Below are positions 37,200-46,109 of a DNA stretch of 64,000 bases, piece by piece. Location: positions 244,602 to 308,601 of the forward strand of contig NZ_JACJPP010000018.1 of the NCBI RefSeq assembly GCF_014696135.1, given 5' to 3'. Both the position numbers and the translations under genes were made by a program. Numbering within the stretch: the stretch's first letter is position 1; each line of letters starts with the position of its first letter. Below the pieces are notes generated by a model. The model was not told the DNA's origin. It did not search any database and worked only from the letters and a program-made list of their open reading frames with translations. This stretch comes from Nodosilinea sp. FACHB-141. Its GTDB lineage: Bacteria; Cyanobacteriota; Cyanobacteriia; Phormidesmidales; Phormidesmidaceae.

Positions 37200-38468
37200 T
37201 CAAAGGCCGCCCACAAAGCGCCCTGGGCTGAGACCGTTGTAGGGGTCAAACTGCGCCTTGATCGCTTGCATGACGCTCAAAGCGTTGCCGCTGTAGCCCC
37301 ACACATCCACTGATTTTTTCAAGGAGAGAGGTGCTTCGAGCAGGGTGAAATAGCCTTGGTTAGTGGTGCAGCCCTTGCGCAAGTCCTTCACCACGTCCGC
37401 CGTAGCCGCTGCCAGGCGCACTGTGCCAATGCCGCTACCGCCATGGATGCGCGCCAGGCTACCCGAGGGCAGTTGGGCGAGCCAGGCCACGACCTTAGCT
37501 GGAGGTAGGCCCACTTTAGCCGCGATCGCCTCGTTCTGTTCCTCAGACACAGGGAAGAGAGCGGCACCGACCCCTGCCCAAATTTGCTCATCCTCCGCGC
37601 CCTGCAACACCTGGGCAGATAGCGCTGGCCCCACCATGGCCAAGAGAGCCTCAACCTGCTCGTCTACTCCCGGCGCAATAGATTGAAATCGAGCTACCAA
37701 GGCAAAGTCCCCATAGCCCAAATAGCTGGCTAGGGCAGGGGATAGGATATCGAGGGCCACCGGGGTCAACGGCGACAGGCGTAGAGCATTCACCAAAGCT
37801 TCCATTTCCCCCGCCGCTCCAGTGACCACCACGGTTTTAGAGGTGTCTTGGCCTGGATAGAGACGAAAGGTGAGCTGAGAAATCACTCCCAGGGTGCCAT
37901 AGGAGCCGGTGAGCAGCTTCATCAGGTCGTAGCCAGCGACGTTTTTGACCACGCGCCCGCCCGCCTTGGCGATCGCCCCATCAAAGCGCACAAAGGAAAT
38001 ACCAATCAGCATATCCCGCAGGCCGCCGTAGCGCTGGCGAAGGCTACCAGTATCGGCGGTCGCCACAATTCCCCCCAAAGTCGCCCGCTCTGGGTAAGCA
38101 GGGTCCACAGCGAGGAACTGGTTGTGCGTGGCCAGCCTGGGAGTCAGATCCGCTAGTTTTGCCCCCGCCTGGGCGGTGAGGGTCATGTCCCCCACCGCGT
38201 GGTCGATCACCTGGTTGAGGCGGGCCGTACTCACGACGAGATCCACCCCAGTACCTAGACCGCCCCAGGACAATTTGCTGCCGCTGCCACAGGGCACCAC
38301 CCGCCAGCGATGCTTGTGGGCGCAGGTCATCACCGCCGCCAGTTCGGCTTCGGTGGTGGGGCAGACAATGGCCTGCGGCGTCAGGTATTCCGGCAGATCG
38401 AGGGCGGTGGGAGAGAGGATGCAGTCGCTGCCGACCACGGTCCCTAACGCATCAGCAACGTTGGCCAT
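37200..38468 (-). CDS. glcE: Glycolate dehydrogenase subunit GlcE-like FAD-binding protein
   Basis: 422 residues. The FAD domain contains PTTEAELAAVMTCAHKHRWR, VPCGSGSKLSWGG, TARLNQVIDH, and ATLGGIVATADTGSLRQRYG with GGRVVKNVAGYDLMKL. The C-terminus, FDPYNGLSPGRFVGG, closes the fold. This is the GlcE pattern. Together with GlcD and GlcF, GlcE oxidises glycolate from photorespiration. Neither partner is adjacent. The glutathione transferase gene upstream (38472) ends 3 bp before this start, so the two are probably co-transcribed. Confidence 0.85.
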   Translation of the reverse strand: MANVADALGTVVGSDCILSPTALDLPEYLTPQAIVCPTTEAELAAVMTCAHKHRWRVVPCGSGSKLSWGGLGTGVDLVVSTARLNQVIDHAVGDMTLTAQAGAKLADLTPRLATHNQFLAVDPAYPERATLGGIVATADTGSLRQRYGGLRDMLIGISFVRFDGAIAKAGGRVVKNVAGYDLMKLLTGSYGTLGVISQLTFRLYPGQDTSKTVVVTGAAGEMEALVNALRLSPLTPVALDILSPALASYLGYGDFALVARFQSIAPGVDEQVEALLAMVGPALSAQVLQGAEDEQIWAGVGAALFPVSEEQNEAIAAKVGLPPAKVVAWLAQLPSGSLARIHGGSGIGTVRLAAATADVVKDLRKGCTTNQGYFTLLEAPLSLKKSVDVWGYSGNALSVMQAIKAQFDPYNGLSPGRFVGGL

Positions 38469-38471
38469 ACC

Positions 38472-39269
38472 CTAGTCGATGCTGATGGGGGTGGGGCCGC
38501 CGCTAGGGCTGGCGGGGGGCACATTGGTGCGAGCGGTGCGGAACTCGGCATAGAGGCGATCGCGCCAGTCAAAGAAGGCTTTGTATTCAGGCACATCGGC
38601 AATACCGGGGACACCCTTACCGCCGATGCCCTCAGGCAGATCGACATACTGAGCCGTGGGAAACTTGAGGTACATGGTGGCGGCGGCCACGGCGAAGTCG
38701 GCCAAGGTGGGTTGATCGCCCAGCAGGTAGGGGCTGTTTTGCAGCATGAGCACCAGGGCTTCAAGATCCTGACGCAGGCCAGCGGTGGCGACTTTAATAT
38801 CGTCGGGGCCAAAGCCGACACCCGTACCTACTAGGTTAAGCAGGTCGCCGGGTAGCGCACCCACCAGGCTGCGCAGGGGCGCGGGGGTAAAGCTAGGCAA
38901 CAGCGCCGTGCGAAAGTTGGGATGCTGCTTAAAGGCACCAACCATAACAATGCGAGCTTTGGGCACGATCGCCTCGTCGGCCCAGCTTTCTAGCGCTAGG
39001 CACAGACCCTTTTGCTTGGGCTCGGTAGGGATCAGGGGTCGATCGGGATACGCTTTTTCGATATGCAGGGCGATCGCGGTCGAGTCGGGAATCACCTGCT
39101 CACCGTCTTTGAGCACCGGCACCTGGCGCTGGCCCGACATTTGAAACACTTCGACTTGGCCTACGCCGGGGGTTACTTCGACCTTGTGATAGGGCACCTG
39201 CTTGTAGTCGAGAATCAGCCGAATCTTTTCGGCGAAAGAGGAGGCTTCAAACTGGTACAGCTCTAGCAT
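38472..39269 (-). CDS. Glutathione S-transferase family protein
   Basis: 265 residues. The thioredoxin-like domain reads LYQFEASSFAEKIRLILDYK, GQRQVPVLKDGEQVIPDSTA and IALHIEKAYP. The C-terminal helical domain contains SPYLLGDQPTLADFAVAA, the GST N-capping motif. The extended tail (PASPSGGPTPISID) is specific to this group. Ser in the SSFAEK position is the likely glutathione-activating residue. It is directly followed by glcE, 3 bp apart; a joint role is unknown. Confidence 0.88.
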   Translation of the reverse strand: MLELYQFEASSFAEKIRLILDYKQVPYHKVEVTPGVGQVEVFQMSGQRQVPVLKDGEQVIPDSTAIALHIEKAYPDRPLIPTEPKQKGLCLALESWADEAIVPKARIVMVGAFKQHPNFRTALLPSFTPAPLRSLVGALPGDLLNLVGTGVGFGPDDIKVATAGLRQDLEALVLMLQNSPYLLGDQPTLADFAVAAATMYLKFPTAQYVDLPEGIGGKGVPGIADVPEYKAFFDWRDRLYAEFRTARTNVPPASPSGGPTPISID

Positions 39270-39277
39270 GGGAATCC

Positions 39278-40150
39278 TTATTGGCCAGGTTCTTCAGGGG
39301 GCAAATTGGGTACTGGTAAACCCGGTAACACTGTATCGCTATTTGCAGGCGCTGCACAGGCGGAATTAGTCGGCGGCTGGGTGGTGACGGTGACGGTTTC
39401 AAAGCCTGCGGTAGCTAGGAGCTGGCCAACCGTGACTTCGGCACGACGGTTGGCTTCGGCCAGCAGACCCTCGCTACAGGCGGCTTCCTCAATTTTGACC
39501 AGCGCCTCCTGCTGAGCTTTTTCTTGTAGCTCGGGGGCGGTATCCGGGCCAAGGCCTAAGAAGCCGCGGCTGTAGTCAAACACGTTTGATTTACTGAGGT
39601 CAATTTTGCTGTCGAGAATTTTGGGCGGCGGCAGGGTGATCTGAATTGAGTTATCCCCGCTCACCTGGACATTGGCGGCAGTGAGTTCGGCCAAGTCGAC
39701 CCCAGCCCGCACTTCGCCGTAGGCAATGTAGAGCAGATTAGTGGAGCCAATCACATAGCCCGCCAAGGTGCGATCGCTCTTGGTCGGCACCACCGCCTCC
39801 ATGGCAAAAATCGCCGTGGTCAGCTCGCTGGCCCCCCGCAGCTGCTGAACGACGACGGATCGCACATCCACCTGCGGCTCCGCTGGAGCCGGGGTCAGCA
39901 TGATGCGCACGCCTTCGAGAAAGCGATCGCCCGATCGCCAAAATCCAACCCCCGCCGCAATGCCCACCAACACCGCGCCACCAATCAACGCGTTGAAAAC
40001 CGTGCGAATGGGACGGAAGGGCGATCGACGAGGCTGCTGCTGCACAGGTTGCGGGGTTGAGGTAGGCCAAGGCTCAGCCGGAACGCTGGGGTCTACATAG
40101 CGCGGCGGCAGCGGGTCGGGCAGTTTGCGATCGGGAGGAGCAGGGCGCAT
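39278..40150 (-). CDS. DUF4230 family membrane-anchored protein
   Basis: 290 residues from the ATG at 40150; a GTG 17 codons upstream is possible. A Pro-rich N-terminus (RKLPDPLPPRYVDPS) precedes a membrane segment at about 53-74. The periplasmic part has LRGASELTTAIFAMEAVVPT, VGSTNLLYIAYGEVRAGVDL-like sequence, and ITLPPPKILDSKIDLSKS, which are the blocks of DUF4230. The function of the family is unknown. It lies 8 bp upstream of the glutathione transferase gene, so this strand carries DUF4230, GST and glcE as one likely transcript. Confidence 0.8.
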   Translation of the reverse strand: MRPAPPDRKLPDPLPPRYVDPSVPAEPWPTSTPQPVQQQPRRSPFRPIRTVFNALIGGAVLVGIAAGVGFWRSGDRFLEGVRIMLTPAPAEPQVDVRSVVVQQLRGASELTTAIFAMEAVVPTKSDRTLAGYVIGSTNLLYIAYGEVRAGVDLAELTAANVQVSGDNSIQITLPPPKILDSKIDLSKSNVFDYSRGFLGLGPDTAPELQEKAQQEALVKIEEAACSEGLLAEANRRAEVTVGQLLATAGFETVTVTTQPPTNSACAAPANSDTVLPGLPVPNLPPEEPGQ

Positions 40151-40343
40151 GGTAATGGGTGGTAGGCGGGCGAACTCAACCAGTTTGATTGTACTGCACA
40201 CCCGATTGGCTGCCCTTGGTTCATGGCGGCAGTCAAGGGTGGACAGGTTACAGCAAGGGCGATGGTCTTTGGCGTAGCCTCTCCAGGGGAGAAAGACCAG
40301 CCCATCAGGGTCATCGCGTCGCAGATCGCCCCTGCCGAGTTCG

Positions 40344-40583
40344 TCAAGAGGCAGCTAGCCGAAGATTGGCGATCACCGGCAGTTCTAGCAGAAAGTCAGC
40401 ATTCAAAAGCCGTTTCGAGAAAAAGAGAATTTCCAAATTCTCCACCTCGCCAGATACCGGATTGAGGCGGGCAATCATTTCGTCGCCAATTTCTTCAGAC
40501 TCTTGCTCGGCATAGGGCGCGCACTTGTTGATGTAGAGAATATCGCCCACCTGGTCGTACTTTAAAACTAGCTTTTCTGCCAT
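40344..40583 (-). CDS. DUF2283 family protein, possible antitoxin-like partner
   Basis: 79 residues. LKYDQVGDILYINKC and VSGEVENLEILFFSKRL are the two blocks of DUF2283. The family is small and often forms two-gene modules. Its start overlaps the end of the preceding gene (40568-40894) by 16 bases, which suggests coupled translation. Its function has not been established; the two-gene layout suggests a toxin-antitoxin or regulator pair, but that is inference. Confidence 0.8.
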   Translation of the reverse strand: MAEKLVLKYDQVGDILYINKCAPYAEQESEEIGDEMIARLNPVSGEVENLEILFFSKRLLNADFLLELPVIANLRLAAS

Positions 40584-40894
40584 ACAGCCTTTCCTCCCAC
40601 CAATTTACGAGCGGTATACGCTGTGATCACCCAATGCCTCGATGAATCAGCATCGCCAATGGTCACGACTACCATGTAGCGCCCGGTGCGAATTGAGTCA
40701 AACCACTTGGAAAATAGCAATGCGGTAGGGTCGCGATCGCTGCTCCGCACCTGATCAGGATCGCTAAGGGTATCGGTTAGCTGCTCCAAGTAGGTGGGCA
40801 ATGTACCCGGATGGCTACCTGCGATGTGGATCTCTCGCTCTGCGGAAAGTTCTACGGCAGCGCCTAAATAAGGGCAGGCAAACAAGCGAGTCAT
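40568..40894 (-). CDS. Small protein of unknown function, possible toxin-like partner of DUF2283 protein
   Basis: 108 residues. FACPYLGAAVELSAEREIHI, then HPGTLPTYLEQLTDTLSDPD, LFSKWFDSIRTGRYMVVVTI and HWVITAYTARKLVGGKAVW. The order of His-rich start, DPD loop, and the C-terminal VITAY strand recalls small RelE/Barnase-like nuclease folds (PBECR-type), but this is not certain. Its stop overlaps the next gene (DUF2283) by 16 bases. It is 38 bp downstream of the GH116 gene. Confidence 0.65.
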   Translation of the reverse strand: MTRLFACPYLGAAVELSAEREIHIAGSHPGTLPTYLEQLTDTLSDPDQVRSSDRDPTALLFSKWFDSIRTGRYMVVVTIGDADSSRHWVITAYTARKLVGGKAVWQKS

Positions 40895-40932
40895 ATCTAT
40901 CCTAGCCCAGTCGCTAAAATCCTCGTGTCCCG

Positions 40933-43440
40933 CTATCGGGGCTGATCGGTTATGGCGGTGAGCACATCGTACAAACCCCAGATCGCCATTGGGCGCATAT
41001 AGTGGCAGGCGCGGTAGGTGCCCAGGGCGGTGATCGCCTCGGGGGTACGAAATTGTAGGCCGTAGGCGTAGATTTGCTGGAAGACGGATTCAGCGATCGC
41101 CATGGCCTCTTCCGTCTTCCCCATCTGGGCAAAGAACGCCGCTAGGCCAAAGTTGATGCCAATCCACACCTCCTGCTGGTGGGTGCTGTCGGGGTCTTCG
41201 GGAGAACCGTCCGGCAACACGCCATTCGCTGCACCGATCGCCATCTTCAACGTCGCCGCGCTAAAGTTGCCCAGCTGCGCCCCCTCAAACTTCTGCTGAG
41301 GCGGCCGCTCCTGGCTTTGGACCACCTGGTTGAATTTCACAAAGCAGGCGTCGTAGATAGCGTCGAGGGCTGACAGAGTAAACTCATCTTCTACCAAGTC
41401 GGGTAGGCCCAAGTGGCGCACCATAAACTGGCCGCAGAGTTGGTCGGCCATCACCACATCCGAGCCGCTGCCGGTGTCGAGGCGATAGTAGCGACCATTC
41501 CACAGTTTGGGGTGGTAGGCCTTGAGGCCATTGTCGAGCCAGCGGCGGTACTGGCTCAGCAGAATCGGGGTATTGCCAGGAGCCAGACCAGCAGCGGTGA
41601 GAATTTCTGCGATCGCGATCGCCGCCTCCATTGCCCCAAGCCACAGCCCGCCGCAGTAGGCACTAATGCCTTTGAGCTGCCAGTCATCGAAGGTCTGGTC
41701 GGGAGCACCCTCGTTTTCAGGGATGCCGTCGCCGTCGCGATCGAACTGCTTCAGGTATTGCAGGGTATCGACCACGGCCGGCCAGCAGTCCTTGAGAAAA
41801 GCCACATCCGTCGCGCCCGTGAACTGGTAAGCGCGGTAAACCTGGAGCACAAAGTCACTGCCCAGGTCTTTCCACAGGTTGCAGTCTTGGTAGCTGGTGT
41901 AGTTGGTCTGTGCCCAGGGGTGCTCGTTGGGAGCACCGAGGTCGTGGGGGGTGGCCCCTTTTAGCTTACGGATGGCGGGGGGATTTTCCAGCCCCATAGT
42001 GACGTAGTAGCCAATGATCCGCCGCCGCTCGTCTTGGGCAGGAATGGCGCGGGCGAAGGCGCGCAGCACGGCTTTCTCTAGCTCGGGCCACAGCAGCAGG
42101 GTGGCGAAACCGCCGTAGAGGCGCACGTCCAGGCTTTCGTACCAGCGGTAGTCGATGCACTCCAGCACCGCAAACTGGCCCACGGGGTCGGCCCCTGTGG
42201 CGGCGCTCCACAGGGTGCCACCGCTGGCCAGGTCGTACAGCTCGTTGAACAGCGCCATTTTGAACCAGTCGGGTAAGTCGGGCCGATCAAGAATCGGCTG
42301 CTGCCAGGCGGCGATTTGCTGCTGCCAGGTTTTGTACTCGGTCAGAGCATCGAAAGCAATCGCCCGCGCATTCCGCCCATCAGTGCCAAAGAAGTCGGTG
42401 TAGCGCCGGTAATTGTTCACCCCAGCGGCAAATTCTGTCACGGGCAAGTCCCACGCCAGAGCAACGGGGATCTGGCGAGTTTCACCGGGTTGCAGAGTGA
42501 AGCGGAGGGCGATCGCGCAGCCGATCTGCTCTCCTTCCTCAGCTGGAGAGGTGTCCAGCAGATTCATCAGCCGTCCCAGTTTGGCAAACGAATCCCACAG
42601 GTCGCGTCCGTTGCCGGTCGGGTTCCAACGCAGGTCGTAGGACACTTCCACATTGGGGTCATCCAACGCGGCGATGCACCACTGGCCGTCACCCTCTTTG
42701 GGCTCGCCTTGCCAGGCTCCATTCATCACTAGCGCCTTGAGGCCGTCGGCGTTGATGAATTCGTTGAAGTTGCCGGTGCTTTGGACGATCGCGGGCACGT
42801 AGTCGTAGTAGGGGCTGCCGTCATCGCGCAGCAGCACCTCGGGCGATTTTTGCGTATTGGTGAACCAGCCCACCATGTTTTGCCAGCTCACCATGATGCT
42901 CAAGGTGATGGGGGTGGTAGTGGGGTTGTGGGCCGTCCACTCAAAGGCAACCACCGGGTAGCTGGCTTCTCTATAGTTATCGGGCCAGATGGGCGAAATC
43001 TGTTCGCAGGTAATCTGGGCGCGAAACACATTCTCGTAGCGGTACCAGCTACGGGGGTAGAGGGCGTGGTAGCTGCCCGTGGTGCGTGCCTTGGTCGATG
43101 CCGGATACCACGACCACGAGGACAGACTGTCATCCTCGGGCGGCTGAGTGCTGAGGGCATAACTCTGGGTTCTGCCGCCCCCCTGCTCCCAAAGGCTAAA
43201 CTGGCACCCCGGAAAGCTTTGAAACACATGCTCGCCGCCATCCAGGTGCCAGAGGTTAAAGTCGCCGTTGGGCGATCGCCCCACACAGCCTGCCCCCAGT
43301 CCACCTAGGGGTGCCCCGTGGTTGGGGCCATCGTCGAGGTTGCTGGCGTAGCGCACGATGTAGTGGTGCTCCCACGGCTGGCCGAGGAGTCGCTGCCACG
43401 CCTGGAACGGAATCTGGGGAAGGGATAAGGTTTCAGTCAT
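40933..43440 (-). CDS. GH116 family beta-glucosidase/glucosylceramidase-like
   Basis: 835 residues from the ATG at 43440 (a TTG lies two codons upstream). PLGGLGAGCVGRSPNGDFNL near the N-terminus is the GBA2-type N-terminal block. The catalytic domain has LECIDYRWYESLDVRLYGG with the expected nucleophile Glu427, and the GAPDQTFDDW segment (about 579-588) with the expected acid/base Asp. This is the GH116 pattern of GBA2 and the Thermoanaerobacterium enzyme. No signal peptide is visible. The natural substrate in a cyanobacterium is unknown; a glucosylated lipid or beta-glucoside is likely. Confidence 0.88.
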   Translation of the reverse strand: MTETLSLPQIPFQAWQRLLGQPWEHHYIVRYASNLDDGPNHGAPLGGLGAGCVGRSPNGDFNLWHLDGGEHVFQSFPGCQFSLWEQGGGRTQSYALSTQPPEDDSLSSWSWYPASTKARTTGSYHALYPRSWYRYENVFRAQITCEQISPIWPDNYREASYPVVAFEWTAHNPTTTPITLSIMVSWQNMVGWFTNTQKSPEVLLRDDGSPYYDYVPAIVQSTGNFNEFINADGLKALVMNGAWQGEPKEGDGQWCIAALDDPNVEVSYDLRWNPTGNGRDLWDSFAKLGRLMNLLDTSPAEEGEQIGCAIALRFTLQPGETRQIPVALAWDLPVTEFAAGVNNYRRYTDFFGTDGRNARAIAFDALTEYKTWQQQIAAWQQPILDRPDLPDWFKMALFNELYDLASGGTLWSAATGADPVGQFAVLECIDYRWYESLDVRLYGGFATLLLWPELEKAVLRAFARAIPAQDERRRIIGYYVTMGLENPPAIRKLKGATPHDLGAPNEHPWAQTNYTSYQDCNLWKDLGSDFVLQVYRAYQFTGATDVAFLKDCWPAVVDTLQYLKQFDRDGDGIPENEGAPDQTFDDWQLKGISAYCGGLWLGAMEAAIAIAEILTAAGLAPGNTPILLSQYRRWLDNGLKAYHPKLWNGRYYRLDTGSGSDVVMADQLCGQFMVRHLGLPDLVEDEFTLSALDAIYDACFVKFNQVVQSQERPPQQKFEGAQLGNFSAATLKMAIGAANGVLPDGSPEDPDSTHQQEVWIGINFGLAAFFAQMGKTEEAMAIAESVFQQIYAYGLQFRTPEAITALGTYRACHYMRPMAIWGLYDVLTAITDQPR

Positions 43441-43761
43441 CCCCAAATATTACCGGAGCGGGTTGGTTTATAGGACGTTGCTAGGCGTTACCGAACTTTG
43501 AACTCGGCGATGAATGAGGTCAGTGATCGCGCCCTTACCCATGGCACTAGGCAATTGGAATTGGTTGGGCATCATCCCATTTGTCGAAGTCAATTGCTTA
43601 AGCAGACCCATGCCCCCAGTTCGTCACCGATTCCTCACGTCTATGGGCGCTCAAACCCACACTCGCTGTAGATCCTTCTAGAATTGGGGAGCTTGAGAGG
43701 CGATCAGAACGTCTCCCATGGCGTCGAACTCGCCCTGCAAAAACATTTGGATAGGTCAACC
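43441..43761. other. Divergent intergenic region between GH116 and aminotransferase genes
   Basis: 321 bp. The frame of the downstream gene stays open back to a TTG at 43684, so the right-hand 78 bases may be coding. Otherwise no gene, terminator hairpin or clear promoter box was recognised. Confidence 0.35.
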
Positions 43762-45006
43762 TTGCCCCTTACCCACAATCCCCCCGTTACCCTCGATCTC
43801 GACTTTGTCCGGCAGCAGTTCCCTGCCCTGGCAAGCAACTGGGTGTTTTTTGACAACGCGGGCGGCGCGCAGATTCTGAAGCCCGTAGTCGATCGCATCA
43901 CCGAATTTCTCTACGAGTCGAACGTGCAGCTGGGGGCTAGCTACGCCGTGTCGCAGCTGGCGACAGAGCGAGTGGCGGCGGGAACCAAGGCCATGGCCAC
44001 GCTGATCAACGCCGCCGACCCGGCAGAGGTGGTGCTCGGCCCCAGCACCTCGGCGCTGTTGCGCATGCTGGCCCAGTGCTTTCGCCCGACCCTTGAACCG
44101 GGCGATGAAATTATCGTCACCAATGCCGACCACGAGGCCAACATTAGCCCCTGGGTGGAGCTAGAGCGCGAGGGCATTGTCATCAGGACTTGGCGGGTGA
44201 ACCCCGCCACCTTTGAGCTTGATCTGGCGGATTTAGAAACCCTGCTGACGCCGCAAACTCGTCTGGTCGCCGTCACCCACACGTCAAATGTCCTGGGCAG
44301 CATTCATCCGGTACGGGCGATCGCCGATCTCGTCCACGCCCACGGAGCGATGCTTTGCGTCGACGGTGTCGCCTTCGCCCCCCACCGTCGCATCGACGTA
44401 CAGGCGCTGGATGTCGATTTCTACACCTTTAGCCTCTATAAGGTGTATGGCCCCCACATGGCGCTGCTCTACGGCAAAAAGGAGCTGCTGCTGGCCCTGC
44501 CCGGCTACAACCACTATTTCATCGACGACACGGCGATACCCTACAAATTTCAGCCGGGGGGCAGCAGCTACGAGCTGAGCTACAGCCTCACGGCGATCAC
44601 CGAGTATTTTGAAGCCCTGGCCCGGCATCACGGAGAGCCTGGCGATGCTGACCCCATTGCCCAAGCCTTTGGTCTGATTCAAAAGCATGAAGGAGCGCTC
44701 AACGAACGGCTGCTCTCGTTCTTACACAGTCGGCCCGGAGTTCGCATTATCGGTCGAGACACCGCCGACCCGACAGAGCGCGTTTCTACCATTTCTTTTG
44801 TGGTGGAGGGGGTGAGCAGCGACCAAATTCCGCCCCAGCTCGACGCCCACAACATTGGCATTCGCTACGGCCACTTCTATGCGCTGCGGCTGATCGAAGA
44901 CTTGGGGTTGCTGCCCCAGCAGGGCGTGGTGCGGGTCAGCATGGTGCACTACAACACCCTTGAGGAATGCGATCGCCTAATTGAGAAACTAGCCCACTGT
45001 CTATAG
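43762..45006 (+). CDS. Cysteine desulfurase-like class V aminotransferase
   Basis: 414 residues from a TTG at 43762, chosen by comparison with the usual start just before FVRQQFPAL; a TTG at 43684 would add 26 residues. PLP-enzyme blocks: VFFDNAGGAQILKPVV, DHEANISPWV, VTHTSNVLGSIHPV, and the Lys-containing FYTFSLYKVYGPHMALLYGK. The mid-length Cys loop of true NifS/SufS is replaced, so it belongs to the cysteine desulfurase-like group of unknown substrate. It stands alone. Confidence 0.8.
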   Translation: MPLTHNPPVTLDLDFVRQQFPALASNWVFFDNAGGAQILKPVVDRITEFLYESNVQLGASYAVSQLATERVAAGTKAMATLINAADPAEVVLGPSTSALLRMLAQCFRPTLEPGDEIIVTNADHEANISPWVELEREGIVIRTWRVNPATFELDLADLETLLTPQTRLVAVTHTSNVLGSIHPVRAIADLVHAHGAMLCVDGVAFAPHRRIDVQALDVDFYTFSLYKVYGPHMALLYGKKELLLALPGYNHYFIDDTAIPYKFQPGGSSYELSYSLTAITEYFEALARHHGEPGDADPIAQAFGLIQKHEGALNERLLSFLHSRPGVRIIGRDTADPTERVSTISFVVEGVSSDQIPPQLDAHNIGIRYGHFYALRLIEDLGLLPQQGVVRVSMVHYNTLEECDRLIEKLAHCL

Positions 45007-45413
45007 AATCCTCAGCCAACACCGACACATAGTCAGTTCGGCGTCAGCATCTCCCCAAGGAACTTCATCAACCAATGTAGCTTTGCTGCAACAAAGCTTA
45101 TTGCAACTTAGCCTGTCCCGTTTCTAGCTCAGGCAAGGGGCATCCAGTGTGGCGGCGGCCCACAGTTGAGTCTGTCAGAAAGCCGATGGTCAGGGGATAG
45201 AAGGGCCTCTCCCCTGGGACACGGCCTAGGGATGTTGCGGCAATCTTTAATTTCGCTCTGACAGAATTTTGGCAGCAGAAAACAGATTAATTTATGCACC
45301 GCTCACCATTTCTCAGGGGCGAGCAAAAATCCAATTTGAAAAGTGTCCCACTTCTGAGATCTGGGATAAGCTAATTGGCGACGTTCGCTGCTCCTCCGAT
45401 CGCGATTTACACC
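45007..45413. other. 407-bp intergenic region with two hairpins
   Basis: No gene was recognised. A hairpin at 45079-45098 has 7-bp arms AGCTTTG/CAAAGCT, and another at 45191-45216 has arms CAGGGGA/TCCCCTG with a 12-base loop. The first may terminate the upstream gene. The promoter of the M23 gene should be near the right end. An upstream in-frame TTG at 45375 of the M23 gene is possible. Confidence 0.4.
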
Positions 45414-46103
45414 ATGAATTGGCGACTCTGCAATCTCCCCAGACTGACTTCTGCTGCTCAATTCAAACCCGGCGTGGTTAAGACTTTAGTTCGTAATTTG
45501 GCGAGCGGTTGGAGGCAGAGACCTCGCCGCAGAGCCTTGCTCGGGCTAGGGTTGGCTACAGCCTTCTTGGTCTCAGTAGCGGTGCCCCGCTCGGTACCGG
45601 TGGCCAACGCTCAAGACCTGACCGCTGCGCTTTGGACTCGGGCCTCGTTTCCGGTCGAAAATTTCCAGACCTATACCTCCCCCTTTGGCTACCGCAGCGA
45701 CCCCTACAACGGTGGCTCTCGTTTTCATTACGGCCTTGACTTAGCAGCCCCCAATGGCAGCTATATTCGCAACTGGTGGGCGGGCGAAGTGCTGTGGGTT
45801 GAAGGCGACGGGGCCTGCGGCACCTCCATGGCAATTAAATCGGGGGAATGGACCCACATCTATTGCCACATGCAGGGGCATGTGGAGGGCAGTGGCCAGA
45901 ACAGAGTCATGGTCGATCGCGATGGCGGCATTCAGCTGCGGGCGGGCCAAGCCATTCCGGCGGGGGCGCGCATTGGCCGAGTAGGCATGACGGGCCGCAC
46001 CACCGGGCCACACCTACACTGGGCCTTGAAGTACCAAGACAACTGGGTTGACCCAGCCCTGGTGCTGCGGGCTATGTATGTTGGCCAGCAGGCAGCGCTG
46101 TAG
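45414..46103 (+). CDS. M23 family metallopeptidase (LytM domain)
   Basis: 229 residues. A basic N-terminus (RQRPRRRA) precedes a hydrophobic signal segment (about 40-60). The LytM domain has the zinc ligands in HYGLDLAAP (His-x3-Asp) and TGPHLHWALK (HxH), with THIYCHMQG between. LytM domains cleave peptidoglycan cross-links, or regulate such cleavage. The intact metal ligands suggest an active enzyme in the periplasm. The next gene starts 6 bp after its stop, so they form an operon. Confidence 0.9.
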   Translation: MNWRLCNLPRLTSAAQFKPGVVKTLVRNLASGWRQRPRRRALLGLGLATAFLVSVAVPRSVPVANAQDLTAALWTRASFPVENFQTYTSPFGYRSDPYNGGSRFHYGLDLAAPNGSYIRNWWAGEVLWVEGDGACGTSMAIKSGEWTHIYCHMQGHVEGSGQNRVMVDRDGGIQLRAGQAIPAGARIGRVGMTGRTTGPHLHWALKYQDNWVDPALVLRAMYVGQQAAL

Positions 46104-46109
46104 GGTTCG

